DNA of 51,674 nucleotides from DTYU01 sp040757355. GTDB taxonomy: Bacteria; Bacillota; Desulfotomaculia; Desulfotomaculales; Ammonificaceae. Below are positions 17,978 to 26,927 of this stretch, piece by piece; the stretch's first letter is position 1, and the number at the start of each line of letters is the position of its first letter. Under the pieces are notes generated by a model. It was given only the letters and a program-made list of their open reading frames with translations. It had not been told where the DNA came from and did no database searches. Location of the stretch: NCBI GenBank assembly GCA_040757355.1, contig JBFLWY010000020.1:1-51674 (forward strand), read 5' to 3'. A program made the position numbers and the translations under genes.

Positions 17978-18035
17978 GTTTATAGTTCGAAGTTAGATAG
18001 TTCGAAGTTCGAAGTTAAATAGTTCGAAGTTGAAA
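17977..18035. repeat. GTTCGAAGTTAGATA tandem repeat
   Basis: The 72-bp gap between the two chelatase ATPase genes is almost wholly made of TTCGAAGTT/TTAGATAGTT units at 7-8 base period, followed by the ribosome site of the chlI-like gene. Confidence 0.6.
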
Positions 18036-18049
18036 ACGGAGGTTTATTC

Positions 18050-19213
18050 ATGCGAAAAGAGATTTTTCCTTTCACCGCTTTGGTCGGCCAGGAAGAGATG
18101 AAGAAGGCGCTGGTTTTAAACGCAGTCAACCCGCGCATCGGCGGGGTGCTGATCCGGGGCGAGAAGGGTACCGCCAAGTCTACGGCGGTGCGGGGCTTGG
18201 CGGAACTTTTGCCGGAGATCAGGGTGGTGGCCGGCTGCCCCTTCGGCTGTGATCCCGAAGACGTAACGGTGATGTGTGCGGAGTGCCGCCGGCGGCGGGA
18301 GGCAGGGGAGGAACTGCCGACGGCAACGCGGAAGATGCGGGTGGTGGACCTGCCGGTGTCTGCCACCGAGGACCGGGTGGTGGGCACGCTGGACATCGAG
18401 CACGCCATCAAGAAAGGAGAAAAGCGGTTCGAACCGGGCGTGCTGGCCGAGGCCAACCGCGGCATCCTCTATGTGGACGAGGTGAACCTGCTCGACGACC
18501 ACGTGGTGGACGTTTTGCTCGACGCGGCCGCGATGGGCGTGAACACCGTGGAGCGGGAGGGCGTTTCCTTTACGCACCCGGCGCAGTTCATCCTCGTGGG
18601 GACGATGAACCCGGAAGAAGGGGAACTGCGGCCGCAGCTCCTGGACCGCTTCGGGCTCTGCGTCAACATCACCGGCGTCACCGATCCGGCGCTGCGGGCC
18701 GAGATCGTGAAGCGGTGCCTCTCCTTCGAGGAAGACCCGGCGGGCTTTGCGGCGGTTTGGGAGGAGGAGCAGCAGCGGTTGCGCGAAAAAATCGTTGCGG
18801 CCCGGCGCACCCTGCCGCAAGTTGATATCAGCGATGAGATGCTGCTCCTTATCGCTCGGACCGCCATCGAGATGAGGGTGGACGGCCACCGCGCTGATTT
18901 AATAATGATGAAGGCGGCCAAAACCAACGCTGCGCTGGGGGGGCGTACGGAGGTTACGGAGGCCGATATCAAAGAAACGGCGAACTTCGCGCTCCTTCAC
19001 CGGATGCGGCGGAAACCCTTCCAGGAGGTCGCCGTTGACCAGGAAAAACTCGCCGGCATCCTGGGGCTGCACCCCCACCGGCAGGGTGGTAAACAAGTTG
19101 CCCATAGCCATCCGCATACGCATACGCACAGCCACCCGCATCAGCACCCGCACAGTCACGCGCACACCCACCAGCACGGCCACCCGCACGGCCACGAGCA
19201 CGGCCGCGGGTAG
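18050..19213 (+). CDS. ChlI-type chelatase AAA+ ATPase with His-rich tail
   Basis: A 387-residue AAA+ ATPase of the magnesium/cobalt chelatase I-subunit family. It has Walker A GEKGTAKST at 37-45, Walker B GILYVDEVNLL, the family motif VGTMNPEEGELRPQLLDRFGL, and a four-Cys insertion (CPFGC..MCAEC). It should form the hexameric motor with the D-type subunit encoded just upstream and act on CobN. The last 36 residues are exceptional: 17 histidines alternate with other residues (HSHPHTHTH...HGHEH), coded by 19103-19201. That is typical of nickel/cobalt/zinc-binding tails on metallochaperones and unusual for ChlI. The tail suggests this motor stores or senses the metal being inserted or removed. 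GGAGG precedes the ATG. Confidence 0.9.
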   Translation: MRKEIFPFTALVGQEEMKKALVLNAVNPRIGGVLIRGEKGTAKSTAVRGLAELLPEIRVVAGCPFGCDPEDVTVMCAECRRRREAGEELPTATRKMRVVDLPVSATEDRVVGTLDIEHAIKKGEKRFEPGVLAEANRGILYVDEVNLLDDHVVDVLLDAAAMGVNTVEREGVSFTHPAQFILVGTMNPEEGELRPQLLDRFGLCVNITGVTDPALRAEIVKRCLSFEEDPAGFAAVWEEEQQRLREKIVAARRTLPQVDISDEMLLLIARTAIEMRVDGHRADLIMMKAAKTNAALGGRTEVTEADIKETANFALLHRMRRKPFQEVAVDQEKLAGILGLHPHRQGGKQVAHSHPHTHTHSHPHQHPHSHAHTHQHGHPHGHEHGRG

Positions 19214-19516
19214 GCCGGTGAGGTTTTCGTGTGACTCAAAGCCTAAAAATGATTTAGGGCGAGGTTGTGCAGGTAAGGAGGTGATGAAAGGTCACCTGTT
19301 GGCGTGTTATTTTGCCATGTATACAGCGCTACACCAGCTTTCTGCAACATGCGCAGGTGAACAGGTGCCGCAATTATTTTAACATAAGGTCTAGGACGTC
19401 GTTTGTCAGAAGGCGCCCATGCTGTTTTTGGCGGCACCAGCAGAAGGAAGAAAATTTATTTTTGGGGTAGAGTGCACCTTAAACTTTGAAAGTAAAATCG
19501 ACGAGGGGGAAAGAAA
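19214..19516. other. Intergenic region with possible 32-codon leader ORF
   Basis: About 300 bp between the chelatase cluster and the AT-richer importer operon. A small frame, 19284-19382, starts two bases after AAGGAGG and would encode 32 residues without recognisable features. Short inverted repeats surround it (AGGTGA/TCACCT at the ribosome site; CCTAAA/TTTAGG upstream). I find no convincing cobalamin, nickel-cobalt or other known riboswitch pattern. Confidence 0.35.
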
Positions 19517-21091
19517 ATGCAACTGAAAATGAAGGGTTATTTAAGAGCCGTAACCATTGCTTTAATCAGTCTGTTTTTAATTTCCGCATCTGCAGGTTGT
19601 GCAAAAACTGACGATAAGGCTCCGGCTGCCAAAGGGGAGAAGCTGTTAAGGCTGGGAGCGGTAAAGGACTTTAAAGAAGCTATAGAGGGCCAAAATTTGG
19701 TTTTTGAGCGTTTTGTCGGTGTCGACCGCAAAGGAAATCCTGTTCCGCAACTGGCAGAATCTTGGGATGTATCTAAGGATGGGAAAATATACACTTTTCA
19801 CTTGCAAAAAGGGGTTAAGTTCCACAATGGGACAGTATTCGATGCTTCTGCAGCAAAATTTGCTTTTCAGTGGATAGCAAACCAAGCGCCTTTCGGAAGC
19901 TATGTTGGAAGGGTAGAGACACCGGACGATAACACTTTGAAACTATACTTTAAAGAATACTACGCCCCATTATTGCTCGATCTGGCCAGCGGATGGACCA
20001 GTCCTGTAATTTGCCCTGAGGCCGTGGAACCTGTGGGGAGTGTGGATGGTAAACTGACTAACTTCATTGGGACGGGGCCGTTCAAGCTGGTAACTTACGA
20101 GAAAGATAAACAGGCGGTCCTGGTCCGTAACGACAACTATTGGGGAAATAAGCCCAAAGTGGAAAAGGTTATCTGGAAGACGATACCGGACCCGCATGCC
20201 CAGATCGTGGCTCTCAAGGCAGGAGAGGTTGACACGATCGGGATTACAGAACATCATTCCAGCATACCTTACGTGGAAGTTCCAGGCCTTAGAAAGGCGG
20301 GAATTAAGGTAGAAGCAACATCCTACGGTCGGTATCAGGTGTTGGAGTTTAATTGCCAGAAAGAGCAATTCAACGATAAAAGGGTAAGGCTGGCTTTAAA
20401 TTTAGCTATTGACAGGGAAAAAATGGTCAAGGAACTCTTCGGGGGGCTTCCCGAGCCGGCATACACGATTACCGCCCCGTGGTTTAAGTACGGCCCTTCT
20501 AACGTTAAGCAGAAGTACGGTTACGACCCGGAAAAAGCAAAACAACTGCTGGCTGAAGCAGGGTGGAAGGACACGGACGGAGATGGGATTCTGGACAAAA
20601 ATGGGAAACCCTTTGCTTTTGAACTGTTGATCCCGGCAGGGGAGGCAAACGCTGATGCCGTGGCTGTTTTCGTGCAGTCGGAATTGAAGAAGATCGGGGT
20701 GCAGATGAAGCTGCTCACCCTGGAAAGCGGAGCGGCCTGGGATAGATCTGGAAAAGGAGAATACGACATGTTTGTGCATCACAGCTTTTGTTTACCCTCG
20801 ATCCCCGGCGGTATTGGCATCGGCCAGAAGTACCATTCCAAATCCAAAAGCTGGCCCGCCGCTTATCATGCTCAGGAACTGGACCGGTTGATCGAAAAAG
20901 CCTGGGGTAACCCTGATGAAAGTGAACGCAAAAAAATTTGTGATGAAATATGGGAGATGCTGCACCAGGAGGCTCCTTGCATTCCCCTCTACGATATCGT
21001 AAAAGTGGTCGCTTACCGGGATAACGTATCCGGGTTCAAACCCGCCCCGACCATGTTCGATATGGAACTTCAGTATATTGAAGTAAAATAA
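19517..21091 (+). CDS. Peptide/nickel-type ABC transporter substrate-binding lipoprotein
   Basis: A 524-residue family-5 (DppA/OppA/NikA) binding protein. Its signal peptide ends in a lipobox with Cys28 (SASAGC), so it should be lipid-anchored outside the cell. Family features include LAESWDVSKDGKIYTFHLQKGVKFHNG near residue 75 (partly), GTGPFKLVTYEKDK near 178 and YDPEKAKQLLAEAGW near 335. GAGGGGGAAAG precedes the ATG; Met5 is an alternative. It heads a five-gene importer operon followed by a methyltransferase. The ligand cannot be read from sequence; peptide, nickel-metallophore and nickel complexes are all possible. Codon use is clearly more AT-rich than in the chelatase genes. Confidence 0.88.
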   Translation: MQLKMKGYLRAVTIALISLFLISASAGCAKTDDKAPAAKGEKLLRLGAVKDFKEAIEGQNLVFERFVGVDRKGNPVPQLAESWDVSKDGKIYTFHLQKGVKFHNGTVFDASAAKFAFQWIANQAPFGSYVGRVETPDDNTLKLYFKEYYAPLLLDLASGWTSPVICPEAVEPVGSVDGKLTNFIGTGPFKLVTYEKDKQAVLVRNDNYWGNKPKVEKVIWKTIPDPHAQIVALKAGEVDTIGITEHHSSIPYVEVPGLRKAGIKVEATSYGRYQVLEFNCQKEQFNDKRVRLALNLAIDREKMVKELFGGLPEPAYTITAPWFKYGPSNVKQKYGYDPEKAKQLLAEAGWKDTDGDGILDKNGKPFAFELLIPAGEANADAVAVFVQSELKKIGVQMKLLTLESGAAWDRSGKGEYDMFVHHSFCLPSIPGGIGIGQKYHSKSKSWPAAYHAQELDRLIEKAWGNPDESERKKICDEIWEMLHQEAPCIPLYDIVKVVAYRDNVSGFKPAPTMFDMELQYIEVK

Positions 21092-21167
21092 ACGCACCAC
21101 GATAGACGTTTCAAGTCCGTGCCGGGCCGGTTTTTCCCGGCCCGGCGGGAAGAAAGGAAATATAGTT

Positions 21168-22109
21168 ATGAGAAGACTGCTCATCCAAAGGTTGGTATCA
21201 GCAGTTTTTGTAATGCTGATCGCGTCGTTTCTTTCTTTTTCCCTTCTTTTCTCTGCTCCGGGAAACCCGGCTGAAACTATTCTCAGACAGCAGAGCGGGC
21301 TTGATCCCGCCTACGACGAGATAGAACTATTTATGAAACGGCACGATTTGAGCCGGCCCTTTCTTGTCCAATGCTTACAGTGGTTGTATTTGCTCACCCA
21401 CGGTAAATTAGGTGTTTCTCTCAGGACGGGGGAACCCGTATTGGAAGAGTTCACGGCCAGATTTGGTGCTACCTTTCAACTGGCCGTAGCTGTAATGGCC
21501 CTTTCGGTGATCATTGGACTCCCAATAGGGGTTTTTGCTGCAACAAAACCCAATTCACTTATTGATCACATAATCCGGGTTGTGTCTTTAGCAGGGATAT
21601 CCATTCCCGAGTTTTGGCTTGGGTTGATGTTGATGCTGTGCTTTTCGCTGGTCCTGGGGTGGCTGCCCTGTTTTGGCCATGGTACCGTAAGGCATCTCGT
21701 TTTACCGGTGGTTACGCTTGCCGTGGGAATTACTGCTTCCCTGATTCGATTCGTGAGGACCAGCATACTGGAGGTGTTAAACCTTGACTATATCAAAACC
21801 GCAAAGGCCAAAGGTCTCAGAGAAGTGGTCATCGTCTGGAAGCACGCCTTGAAAAACGCCCTGATTCCGGTTGTAACCATTCTCGGTACTCAGCTGGGGC
21901 ACTTGTTGGCTGGAGCAGTGATAGTCGAAACCGTATTCTCCTGGCCCGGCGTAGGTAAGTTTTTCGTTGATTCCATATACGCCCGGGATTATCCCGTTAT
22001 TCAGGGGTTTGTTCTAATCATCGCCGCGACATATGTACTGGTTAATCTACTGGTGGATATTCTATATGTTTATCTGGACCCGCGGGTAAGATATGAGGGG
22101 AGGAGTTAA
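21168..22109 (+). CDS. DppB/NikB-type ABC transporter permease
   Basis: A 313-residue inner-membrane permease of the dipeptide/oligopeptide/nickel family. It has six predicted membrane spans and the EAA-type loop TAKAKGLREVVIVWKHALKNALIPVVT near residue 205 (partly). The N-terminal RRLLIQRLVSAVFVML pattern is typical. AAAGGAAATATAG precedes the ATG. It follows the binding-protein gene after 76 bp and overlaps the next permease frame. Confidence 0.9.
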   Translation: MRRLLIQRLVSAVFVMLIASFLSFSLLFSAPGNPAETILRQQSGLDPAYDEIELFMKRHDLSRPFLVQCLQWLYLLTHGKLGVSLRTGEPVLEEFTARFGATFQLAVAVMALSVIIGLPIGVFAATKPNSLIDHIIRVVSLAGISIPEFWLGLMLMLCFSLVLGWLPCFGHGTVRHLVLPVVTLAVGITASLIRFVRTSILEVLNLDYIKTAKAKGLREVVIVWKHALKNALIPVVTILGTQLGHLLAGAVIVETVFSWPGVGKFFVDSIYARDYPVIQGFVLIIAATYVLVNLLVDILYVYLDPRVRYEGRS

Positions 22110-22113
22110 TCAC

Positions 22114-22953
22114 TTGTACATTCTGGAAGTAACCAGGGGAAAAAAGATGCTGCTGACAGGCAGTATCTTGATATTTAGCTTCATGGCACTGGCTGTATTT
22201 GCTCTCTTTATTGCTCCGTATGACCCTGATGATGTAAAGGTGGAGGAACGCCTCCTGCCCCCCGGCGAGCACCACCTGATGGGTACAGACGGCTTTGGAA
22301 GAGACATTTTCAGCAGGGTCGTTTTTGGAACCAGGTACTCCCTGTTTCTCGCGCTGGTAGTGGTATCAATTAACCTGCTTCTGGGTCTGATGGTTGGATC
22401 CATTGCCGGATATTTTGGGGGTTTGGTAGACGAGTTGATCATGCGTATTGTGGATATCTTGCTGGCTTTCCCCAATATCATCCTGGCGCTTTGCATAGTG
22501 GGGGTTCTGGGTCCTTCCGTTCAAAATCTTATTCTTGCTCTGGTTGCCCTCGGCTGGGTTAGCTATACCAGGGTATCTCGGGGTCTTGTGCTCTCCATCA
22601 AAGAGCAGGGGTTCATTGGAGCCGCTAAGGCCCTCGGGGGGAGCGACATGTACATAATTATGCGGCACATCATACCTAACGCTTTTCCCCCTTTACTCGT
22701 TCTGGCTACTCTTCACGTTAGCCATATAATCCTGTCTATTGCTGCATTAAGCTTCCTGGGTCTGGGTGTACAGGCTCCTACGCCGGAATGGGGCGCCATG
22801 TTAAGCGAGGGCAAACAGTTCATCTTTACGCATCCACACGTGATGATTTTCCCGGGGCTGGCTATAACTTTATCCGTTCTCTCCTTCAATCTCCTGGGTG
22901 AAGGTTTGAGGGATGTTTTAGATCCGCGGGCACGGGAAGTGCTGAATGTGTAG
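22114..22953 (+). CDS. DppC/NikC-type ABC transporter permease
   Basis: The second permease of the importer, 279 residues, with the DppC hallmarks HLMGTDGFGRDIFSRVVFGTR near residue 50 (partly), GAAKALGGSDMYIIMRHIIPNAF near 172 (partly) and the end LLGEGLRDVLDPR. I place the start at TTG 22114, eight bases after GGGGAGGAG. The frame also has an ATG at 22093 inside the upstream gene, which lacks a ribosome site. Confidence 0.9.
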   Translation: MYILEVTRGKKMLLTGSILIFSFMALAVFALFIAPYDPDDVKVEERLLPPGEHHLMGTDGFGRDIFSRVVFGTRYSLFLALVVVSINLLLGLMVGSIAGYFGGLVDELIMRIVDILLAFPNIILALCIVGVLGPSVQNLILALVALGWVSYTRVSRGLVLSIKEQGFIGAAKALGGSDMYIIMRHIIPNAFPPLLVLATLHVSHIILSIAALSFLGLGVQAPTPEWGAMLSEGKQFIFTHPHVMIFPGLAITLSVLSFNLLGEGLRDVLDPRAREVLNV

Positions 22954-22968
22954 CAGGGAGGAGGTTAT

Positions 22969-23907
22969 GTGGTGCTCCTGGAAATTACCAACCTTCGGGT
23001 TTACTTCAAATCAGCGGACGGATTTGTTAAAGCGGCAGACGGGGTGGATCTGGAGTTATATCCCGGGGAAATACTCGGGCTTGTGGGTGAAACCGGTTCC
23101 GGGAAAACCGTATTAGGACTGGCGATAACCCGTCTGCTTCCCAAAACTGCTGCGGTAAGTGGTGAGGTTTTATACCGGGGACAAAACCTTCTGGCATTGC
23201 CGGAGGAGGAGATGCGGAAGGTCCGGGGACGACAGGTATCAATGATATTTCAAAATCCTTTGGGTTCTTTAAACCCGGCCTTGAGCATTGGCGAACAGAT
23301 TGCGGAAGTGCTTCGGGAACACCGGGGACTGAAGGGAAAAGCAGCCTGGCAGAGGGCAGGAGAACTTCTGGAACTGACGGGTATCCCGGCGAAGTGGATC
23401 CGCAGTTACCCCCATGAATTAAGTGGAGGAATGCGGCAGCGGGCCATGATTGCCATCGGTCTCGCCTGCGCTCCTTCCCTGCTTATTGCCGACGAACCCA
23501 CCAGGGGACTGGATGTTACCATTCAGGTACAGATTGTGGAATTGCTGCATGCGGTAACAAAGGGTGTTTCCCCACTCCGATCGATGTTGCTAATTACCCA
23601 CGATCTGGGGGTAGCTGCAGCACTGGCGGACCGTCTGGCCGTAATGTACGCCGGTAAAATCGCCGAGTACGGTCGTACCGGAGAAGTATTTAGAAATCCG
23701 CGGCATCCCTACACTCGCGTGCTGCTGGACTCCCATCCCAGCAATGGACTTGTAGCCGCCAAGGGTTTCAGCCCTTCCTTGATAAACCTGCCGTCGGGTT
23801 GTAGTTTCCACCCTCGCTGTAAAAAGGCGCGCAAAAAATGCGCACATGAACCTCCTTTGATGCAGAGGATAGGTTTAGACCATGAAGTGAGGTGTTTTTA
23901 TGCTTGA
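22969..23907 (+). CDS. DppD/NikD-type ABC transporter ATPase
   Basis: A 312-residue ATPase with Walker A GETGSGKTV near residue 36, signature LSGGMRQRA, Walker B LLIADEPTRGLDVT and the C-terminal oligopeptide-transporter motif with cysteines (CSFHPRCKKARKKC). AGGGAGGAGG precedes two GTG codons; 22969 and 22972 are both possible starts. Its end overlaps the next ATPase gene by eight bases. It pairs with that protein as the heterodimeric motor of the importer. Confidence 0.9.
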   Translation: MVLLEITNLRVYFKSADGFVKAADGVDLELYPGEILGLVGETGSGKTVLGLAITRLLPKTAAVSGEVLYRGQNLLALPEEEMRKVRGRQVSMIFQNPLGSLNPALSIGEQIAEVLREHRGLKGKAAWQRAGELLELTGIPAKWIRSYPHELSGGMRQRAMIAIGLACAPSLLIADEPTRGLDVTIQVQIVELLHAVTKGVSPLRSMLLITHDLGVAAALADRLAVMYAGKIAEYGRTGEVFRNPRHPYTRVLLDSHPSNGLVAAKGFSPSLINLPSGCSFHPRCKKARKKCAHEPPLMQRIGLDHEVRCFYA

Positions 23908-24901
23908 GGTGGTGGGGATTAGAAAAGTTTTTACGAGCGGGATTTTTCGCCGGAGATCTATAGAAGTGGTTAGAGGAGTTTCTTTTAGGGTTCATAAAGG
24001 ACAAACCCTGGGCCTGGTGGGCGAGAGCGGTTGCGGCAAAACCACGGTTGGAAAGATGATTGTGAGGCTTATAGAACCCACCGCCGGCCGGATTCTTTTT
24101 AGCGGGACAGAGCTTACACGGCTAGACCCCCGGAAACTGAGAAAGTTGAGGCCGAAAATCCAGATCATTTTTCAGGACCCCGATATGGCCTTTAACCCTC
24201 GCTGGAAGATCAGGGACAGTCTGGCCGAACCTCTTAAACTTAACCGGTTGGCCCGGGGCAGGGAAATTATCGAGCGGGTTTTAGAGTTAATTGAAACTGT
24301 TGGGTTGAACCCGGAACACCTAAACCGGTATCCCTTTGAACTTAGCGGCGGGCAACTCCAGAGAGTGGCACTGGCGCGGGTACTCGCTCTTCAGCCGGAA
24401 CTCATTGTAGCTGACGAACCAACTTCTTCGCTGGATGTATCCGTTCAGGCTCAGGTACTTACTATTTTAAAGGAACTGCAGCGCCGGTTTCAGTTCACCT
24501 GCGTTTTTATTTCTCACGACCTGAACGTCGCCCGCTGGATGAGCGACCGGATTGCGGTAATGTACCGGGGGAAAATCGTTGAAGAAGGGAAAACAGAGAG
24601 TATCTTTGGCAGTCCCCGGCATCCCTATACCCGAGCTTTATTAGGCGCCATATTGGTTCCCGACCCTGAAGCCGGGAGAACGTGGAGGGTAGCGAGCCTG
24701 AATAATGTATCGCCTGAAGTTAACCTTGAAAAAGCTGGTGGTTGCTCGTTTCAAGACCGTTGCCCGTACGCGGAAAAAATCTGCCGGGAGAAGGAGCCCC
24801 CGCTGACGGTCTCCGCTCCTGACCACCGGGTGGCCTGTCACCGCGTTAAGAACCTTGTTCCTGTCCAAGCGAATATGAGGGGGAAAGCTTGCTTTCTTTA
24901 A
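23900..24901 (+). CDS. DppF/NikE-type ABC transporter ATPase
   Basis: A 333-residue ATPase with Walker A GESGCGKTT near residue 42, signature LSGGQLQRV, Walker B LIVADEPTSSLDVS and the Cys-bearing C-terminal module (CSFQDRCPYAEKIC) typical of peptide/nickel importers, where those cysteines can hold an iron-sulfur cluster in some members. It overlaps the preceding gene and is followed at once by a methyltransferase gene. Confidence 0.9.
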   Translation: MLEVVGIRKVFTSGIFRRRSIEVVRGVSFRVHKGQTLGLVGESGCGKTTVGKMIVRLIEPTAGRILFSGTELTRLDPRKLRKLRPKIQIIFQDPDMAFNPRWKIRDSLAEPLKLNRLARGREIIERVLELIETVGLNPEHLNRYPFELSGGQLQRVALARVLALQPELIVADEPTSSLDVSVQAQVLTILKELQRRFQFTCVFISHDLNVARWMSDRIAVMYRGKIVEEGKTESIFGSPRHPYTRALLGAILVPDPEAGRTWRVASLNNVSPEVNLEKAGGCSFQDRCPYAEKICREKEPPLTVSAPDHRVACHRVKNLVPVQANMRGKACFL

Positions 24902-24933
24902 TCCTAACAGCGGTCTTAAGGGGGGAGATGGTT

Positions 24934-25698
24934 ATGACGGTTCAAAACGCGCAAATAAAGGAAATGATAAGGCAAAGGTGGAACCGCAGAGCGGATACCT
25001 TTGACAGGTCGCCGGGACACGGTATTCATACCGCAAGAGAAAAAGACGCCTGGATTGACCTTTTAAAAGGGGTACTGGGGGATAAAAGGCTTGAAATCCT
25101 GGATGTGGGAACAGGTACCGGGGTCATTGCACTGCTCCTGGCGGAATTAGGGCACAGGGTGACGGGTGTAGATATCGCTGAGCAAATGGTGCAGAAAGCC
25201 AGGGAGAAGGCAAAAAAGCTGAATCTTGCTGTGGAATTCCGGGTCGGCGACGCGGAGGTATTACCTTTTAAAGATAATTCTTTTGATATCGTTATTAACA
25301 GGCACGTCGTTTGGTCGCTACCTGATCCGGAAAAAGCGATGGCGGAGTGGAAAAGAGTTTTGCGACCCGGGGGAAAACTGATCATTATTGACAGCAACTG
25401 GGGCAAAACGGCGCCGTTATACAAAAAAGTATGGCGCTTTTTTGCCCAGTTACTTATCCTCCTAACAGAAAGAAGGAATCCCTGGGCCGGGCGGGGGCAC
25501 CGGCAGATGGAAAAATACCTGCCGATGAGGCAAAAGAAGCGTCCTGAGGCAGACACTGAGATACTTAGAGGCCTGGGGTTCCGGGTGGAGGTAACGAAGG
25601 TAGACATTCCGCGCTGGGATACGTTTTTGGGGTACCTCAAGTATGGCTATTCCCGCGGAGAGGAGTTTTTGCTTATGGCGACTAATTGCCCTCATTGA
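24934..25698 (+). CDS. Class I SAM-dependent methyltransferase
   Basis: A 254-residue methyltransferase of the UbiE/Methyltransf_11 type. Motif I DVGTGTGVIALLLAELG is near residue 56, the acidic motif VTGVDIA follows, then VEFRVGDAEVLPF and a post-motif LRPGGKLIIID. I prefer ATG 24934, six bases after GGGGGAG; the frame is open back to 24889. It is 32 bp after the importer ATPase and in the same AT-rich style, so it probably belongs to the operon and may modify the imported ligand or a metallophore. The substrate is unknown. Confidence 0.85.
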   Translation: MTVQNAQIKEMIRQRWNRRADTFDRSPGHGIHTAREKDAWIDLLKGVLGDKRLEILDVGTGTGVIALLLAELGHRVTGVDIAEQMVQKAREKAKKLNLAVEFRVGDAEVLPFKDNSFDIVINRHVVWSLPDPEKAMAEWKRVLRPGGKLIIIDSNWGKTAPLYKKVWRFFAQLLILLTERRNPWAGRGHRQMEKYLPMRQKKRPEADTEILRGLGFRVEVTKVDIPRWDTFLGYLKYGYSRGEEFLLMATNCPH

Positions 25699-25920
25699 AC
25701 CCACGGCCAGTTAACGCAAATTGTTATTGCGGGATGTCTCAGGTGCCTCCGCTGTGAAGATACGTGCCGGCGTACGGCGCTCGGGATACGAATTAATAGG
25801 AGTTGAACGGGCTGGCAGGAACGGCTTTGAAGGAAAAACCGCCAGTGGTACCTGGTAGCGGGCAGGAAGCCGCAGTGGTTTTGAACTCCTGCCGGTCCTG
25901 TGGAAAGGTGAGGATGACAG

Positions 25921-26880
25921 ATGCAGCCCATTTCAGATGTCCTGCCCGATGTGCTGAATCTGTGGAAAAACGTACTGCCTTCCATGCTGCTGGGTTGTTT
26001 TTTGGGCAATCTGTTTCAAAATACTGTTTTTCTACGGCGCCTGGGCCGGGTAATGCACCCCCTGGCGCGGTTGGGCCGTTTGCCTGTGGGCTGTGCCACC
26101 TCCCTCACCTTATGCCTGGCCGACCGGATTGCCGCCTACACCATGCTGGCTGGGCTGAAAAATGCCGGAGTAGTCGGGGCCCGTGAGGTGGTAGTTTCTT
26201 TTCTGGTTTCCGCGCTTCCCACCGGGCTGTATTTCACGATTTTTTTCTTCGGCCCGGCGGTTGTTGCATCCCTGGGGTGCCTCACCGGGGCCGTATACCT
26301 GACAATTTACCTGGGTATAAATCTGACGGTCGGCGCTGTGGGGTTGCTGCTGGGCAGGCTGCTTTTGCCGCAGCCGGGATGGGCTCAAGAAGGACATGAA
26401 CAAAGACGGGAAGCAGTTCATACATCCTGGCGGGACAAGCTGACGAAAGCGGCGCGGCAGACCATTCCCGCTTTTTGCTGCCTGGCGCTGGTTTTCATGC
26501 CCGTCACCTTTCTGGTGTTGATCCTGCTGCATACGGAGCTTGTCGGCCAGCTTATGCGGCAGGTTGACCCCATCTTAGGTTACCTGGGTCTGCCGGGCCC
26601 TGTGCTCTTAGTTATTACTACCGGTGTGCTGAGCATGATTGCCGCCATAGGCACCCTCGGCCCCATCCTGCAGGCCGGTCTGGTCACTCCGGCGGAGGCA
26701 GTCACCGCGTTGCTGGTTACTTCGGTACTGCATTACCTGTATGAATTCTGGAGCCATGGTTTGCCCACCAATGTCTCTATTTTCGGACCTAAAGTTGGAA
26801 TGGAGGTAAGTCTGGCAGTGTTGCTGGTGCGGGAATTCGCAACGTTTCAGGCCCTGGGATTGGTGATCCTTTTGCGGTAG
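25921..26880 (+). CDS. Gate-domain (nucleoside recognition-like) membrane protein
   Basis: A 319-residue polytopic membrane protein with about eight spans arranged as two related halves. It resembles the 'nucleoside recognition/Gate' family (SpmA/SpmB, FeoB C-terminal-like): GCFLGNLFQN near residue 24 and the second half VLLVITTGVLSMIAAIGTLGPI near 225 (partly). The ATG follows AAAGGTGAGGATGACAG. Gate proteins of this sort often accompany metal transport genes, and its place after the importer and methyltransferase suggests a partner channel or efflux route. It is more GC-rich than the operon before it. The 222 bp upstream show no supportable gene. Confidence 0.72.
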   Translation: MQPISDVLPDVLNLWKNVLPSMLLGCFLGNLFQNTVFLRRLGRVMHPLARLGRLPVGCATSLTLCLADRIAAYTMLAGLKNAGVVGAREVVVSFLVSALPTGLYFTIFFFGPAVVASLGCLTGAVYLTIYLGINLTVGAVGLLLGRLLLPQPGWAQEGHEQRREAVHTSWRDKLTKAARQTIPAFCCLALVFMPVTFLVLILLHTELVGQLMRQVDPILGYLGLPGPVLLVITTGVLSMIAAIGTLGPILQAGLVTPAEAVTALLVTSVLHYLYEFWSHGLPTNVSIFGPKVGMEVSLAVLLVREFATFQALGLVILLR

Positions 26881-26927
26881 GAAACACGCCACGGCGTCGC
26901 CGCGACTTGGGCTCCCTGGACAACTGA

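Noticed and set aside
11355..18035. Iron-box or Fur/DtxR-type operators in the TTCGAAG-rich gaps
   Set aside because: The palindromic TTCGAA cores are part of dispersed tandem repeats found before unrelated genes, so they do not indicate a specific regulator.
19214..19516. Cobalamin or nickel-cobalt riboswitch before the importer operon
   Set aside because: I could not find the B12-box or the four-way-junction pattern expected; only short unrelated inverted repeats are visible.
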